Assembly: GCA_977006965.1 (NCBI GenBank) | Contig: OZ345355.1 | Coordinates: 2,790,001-2,854,000, forward strand | DNA from: Phymatolithon calcareum | Lineage: Eukaryota > Rhodophyta > Florideophyceae > Hapalidiales | Direction of reading: 5' to 3' | DNA length: 64,000 bases | In this document: piece by piece, positions 61,739 to 64,000 of the stretch | Layout of the letters: each line of letters begins with the position of its first letter | Position numbering within the stretch: the first letter of the stretch is position 1 | The notes under the pieces: model-generated | The model's input: only the letters and a program-made list of their open reading frames with translations | Databases searched by the model: none | What the model was told of the DNA's origin: nothing | Position numbers and translations under genes: made by a program

Positions 61739-61788
61739 CTGTAATGCTTACAGTATAAGCACATATAAGCTGTAATCTGTAAGCAGCG
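61739..61788. repeat. CTGTAAT/TTACAG cluster (partner at 62527-62580)
   Basis: ctgtaatgcttacag, then agctgtaatctgtaagc. A second cluster at 62527-62580 has four more ctgtaa repeats in the same orientation. They could be protein-binding repeats or the ends of a short element about 840 bp long; neither is shown. Confidence 0.55.
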
Positions 61789-61789
61789 G

Positions 61790-64000
61790 TTCTAGAGTTT
61801 GCCATTGGTGATCCTTCATGGTGTGTCCTGAATCTGTGAGAAGAATCACGTGCAGGTAGTGAACCGCGATACGTAGATCGCCGTGAAGAATCGTTAGTCA
61901 ACCAGGGTCAATGCAACGGCTTCGATTGCCGGGTAATGACGTCTGCTAAGACCGGAGAAGCGTGGTGCGGGATAAACGCACTGGAGTTCTCAGGGTCCGC
62001 TTGAGCGACGTACGCAAGAATGTGCGAAGTCGAATGAAAGAGGAAAAAGTCAGAGACTTTAATGATTGTAAGGGTGAATAATAACTTCTCTCCGAAAGTA
62101 GTGCCGCTGCTACGAGCGAGGAGAATATAAATCGGAGATAGGCACTAGTCTTGAAGTGGACGGTCGGGGGACTTCGTAACGCGTGTAGTGTGCTCGAAGA
62201 GCCGGATGATTTTGAGCGTCTGGCAACGGGTGTGAAGACTGCCGTGCAGGTCGAACGCGCCAGTTCGCTCTCTCCTTGAATCGCTGCCAAAGTAGCGGAA
62301 CTGTCGTCCACCTTGGCAGTCGCGACCGTGCGCTCGGTTCGGAAGAGCGCCACTTATTTAGCCTGTAGGTGTTCCCGTACACGTTGCTGTACGGTCGCGA
62401 AACTTGTCACACCCAACGGTCGGATAGGTGTCAGTACTCGAGTCGTACTGATTGCGTTGCCCGTTCCTTATGCCGTGTAACACGTCATCCGCGACATGGT
62501 GTAAGTACGCATCGACTCCTACGGTACTGTAATGACTGTAATGCTATCTGTAAGGGCTTGCTGTAAATGCAAGCTGTAATGACAATTTGAAGGGAGCTAG
62601 TCTTATACGAAATGGAGGGTATGTTAGTGGTTGTTGGACGCCACAGTAGTAAAATTCGAAATCCGAAAATGTACAGTGTGCAGCTTTTGACCGTAGAATT
62701 GCTAGTTTGAACGTGTTTGCAGGTCGTAAATTGGTAATGACAGACCGTAAAAACTGGTGTGCGGCATGCAAAACTTTTATAGCGTTAGAGGACGCATATA
62801 AAAGCAGTCTTCGAGTTTCAACATGATCATGTGTTTGCTAAAGGCCTCGGTCGGATGTGACCACAGAGAGCAAACCGGACAGCTTTGACACCTTATCGCT
62901 TAAACCGGAAACCTGACGCGACAAAATTGAATGAGCTTGCATTACGTCGACGATATCGTTTGAAAGGATGGAGCCTCCGTTCATGGCCATTACTTGCGTA
63001 AATCGAGATCTCCTGTCGTCTTGGACAGATATACGGTGGATGAATGCCGTACGGCGCGGAATGAGAACATTGTATGTCGAGCAATTAGGTGGGGTTTAGT
63101 CCAAGTTCATGATATTCTACGTGGACTACAACGGAAGTCATCATTTGTTCGAGACACGCAACATTTATTGCGTATATTACAGTAGCAATCAATCGACTGA
63201 TTTCGTGCATAGTTTGCTTTCGTATTCAATAGGAACGCAAATGTTTAACCAAGTTGGGTGACCAAATTGGTGTAGCAGAAATGATATAAAAGCTCGCTGG
63301 GTGTTCCTCACTGAGAAGGAACCAAGCATTAAGAAGAAAACTGAGACCAATCAAGAATTCTAGCCCGAGCTAGTGCGGTAAATACCGAACGCCGGAGACG
63401 TGTGTTCCACTCATCGTGGACACAGCTATCGATTCGTAGACCCTTTGGGCACTACAATCATAGAACCGATTATCCTCCAAAGATCCTGCTTCTGGCTGTG
63501 AATCTAGGACGAAAATAGCTGATACAAACCAACTCATCTCGCCGTTTGGAAAGCTTGGCTTCGGTTTTCATCAGGCCGATATAAGACTACGTCATCTCGC
63601 TCGCTGGAGAAAGTAGGCCAATTCGATATTGGAACTTCATATACCAATAAGGCTGAACCAGTTCATCTGTTGGAATATCCAACCAAGACGAGTTCGCTCG
63701 CCTGACGGAATTTTCATGAGTGCAAAGTGACATTGCACGGGAACAGGATCGCTGAAAATCGATATTTAGTTCAGTTTGAAGCCCGATCGGCAATTTCAGA
63801 TCATATTTGCTTTAGGTTCGTAAATGATTGGTTGGTCCCTATGTTTCGCCAACAAGTTTAGAATATTATGGAATATATATACATTTCCACAGCCCTACAC
63901 TCAGATATAACAAGTACAGAACTTATGCATACTCCGAACAAAGGTACACATGAGAAAACAGGGAGGCATTCGAAATCGTCGGAGCCGTCTCCGGTATGAC
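61790..64000. other. Anonymous region, no supported gene
   Basis: Frame 61946-62353 (minus, 135 aa) is Ser/Arg/Leu-rich without motif, and its plus strand is similarly open. TATA-like catataaaag at 62798 is followed 24 bp later by a 21-codon frame (62822); gatataaaagctcg at 63282 precedes no long frame. These may mark promoters of intron-rich or non-coding transcripts. Nothing further is recognised to the window end. Confidence 0.3.

Noticed and set aside
1-64000. tRNA, rRNA or other structured RNA genes
   Set aside because: No cloverleaf with conserved T-loop, and no rRNA core sequence, was found by reading; weak candidates could still be missed without a covariance-model search.

Overview
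The window is eukaryotic, non-coding-rich and dominated by transposable elements. Evidence for a eukaryote: a 156-residue secreted protein gene interrupted by an 86-bp intron with GTATGC donor, exact TACTAAC branch site and CTGCAG acceptor (35504-35589), a TATA box in front of it, and eukaryote-type transposon classes (Ty3/Gypsy, DIRS-like YR retrotransposon, LINEs, hAT, pogo, and a Mutator/Zisupton-like DDE element with a Ulp1 protease domain). No rRNA, tRNA, CRISPR or bacterial operon was seen. The mix of DIRS-like, hAT and Ulp1-bearing DNA elements with sparse introns would fit a red alga, another protist or an early-branching fungus; the sequence does not settle which.

Layout. 1-2300: a broken transposase relic and a LINE 3' part. 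2412-19201: the termini of one hAT-type element (CAGGGCT ends, 7/8 target-site duplication) enclose about 16.8 kb of nested sequence. Inside it a LINE 3' end is split at 10241/18925 by an 8.7-kb DDE transposon (10242-18924, 9-bp target duplication, inverted termini and GTGTCACTAA subterminal repeats). Its left part plus flank is duplicated in tandem as two 5411-bp units (2745-8155 and 8156-13566). 19433-20308: a pogo-like deletion derivative. 21465-23600: a retroposon with a minisatellite, itself carrying a perfect-TSD hAT derivative (21792-22521). 25175-29533: a DIRS-like element with gag, RT-RNase H and tyrosine recombinase in three different frames. 30237-40990: LINE fragments on both strands, LINE-derived short retroposons with clear target duplications, and the intron-containing secreted-protein gene (35084-35640). 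41160-42330: a second minisatellite-bearing retroposon interrupted by a short TTC-tailed retroposon. 42565-49855: a Ty3/Gypsy element with about 98-99% identical LTRs and CCCTG target duplications, inserted in a LINE 3' end, with gag broken by another TTC-tailed retroposon. 50200-59290: LINE and hAT pieces, a possible membrane protein and a cysteine-rich secreted protein. 59585-64000: small overlapping ORFs of unknown origin and largely anonymous DNA.

Host gene candidates are few: 35084-35640 (secreted, probably Kex2-type processed), 55275-55973 (secreted, repeated cysteine modules) and, less surely, 50708-51610 (one membrane segment) and the 59585-60808 ORF group. Everything else reads as mobile DNA in several insertion layers. 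Target-site duplications resolve the layers: LINE tails were the landing site for the DDE element, the Gypsy element and one hAT derivative; TTC-tailed retroposons landed later, in the Gypsy gag and in the minisatellite retroposon.
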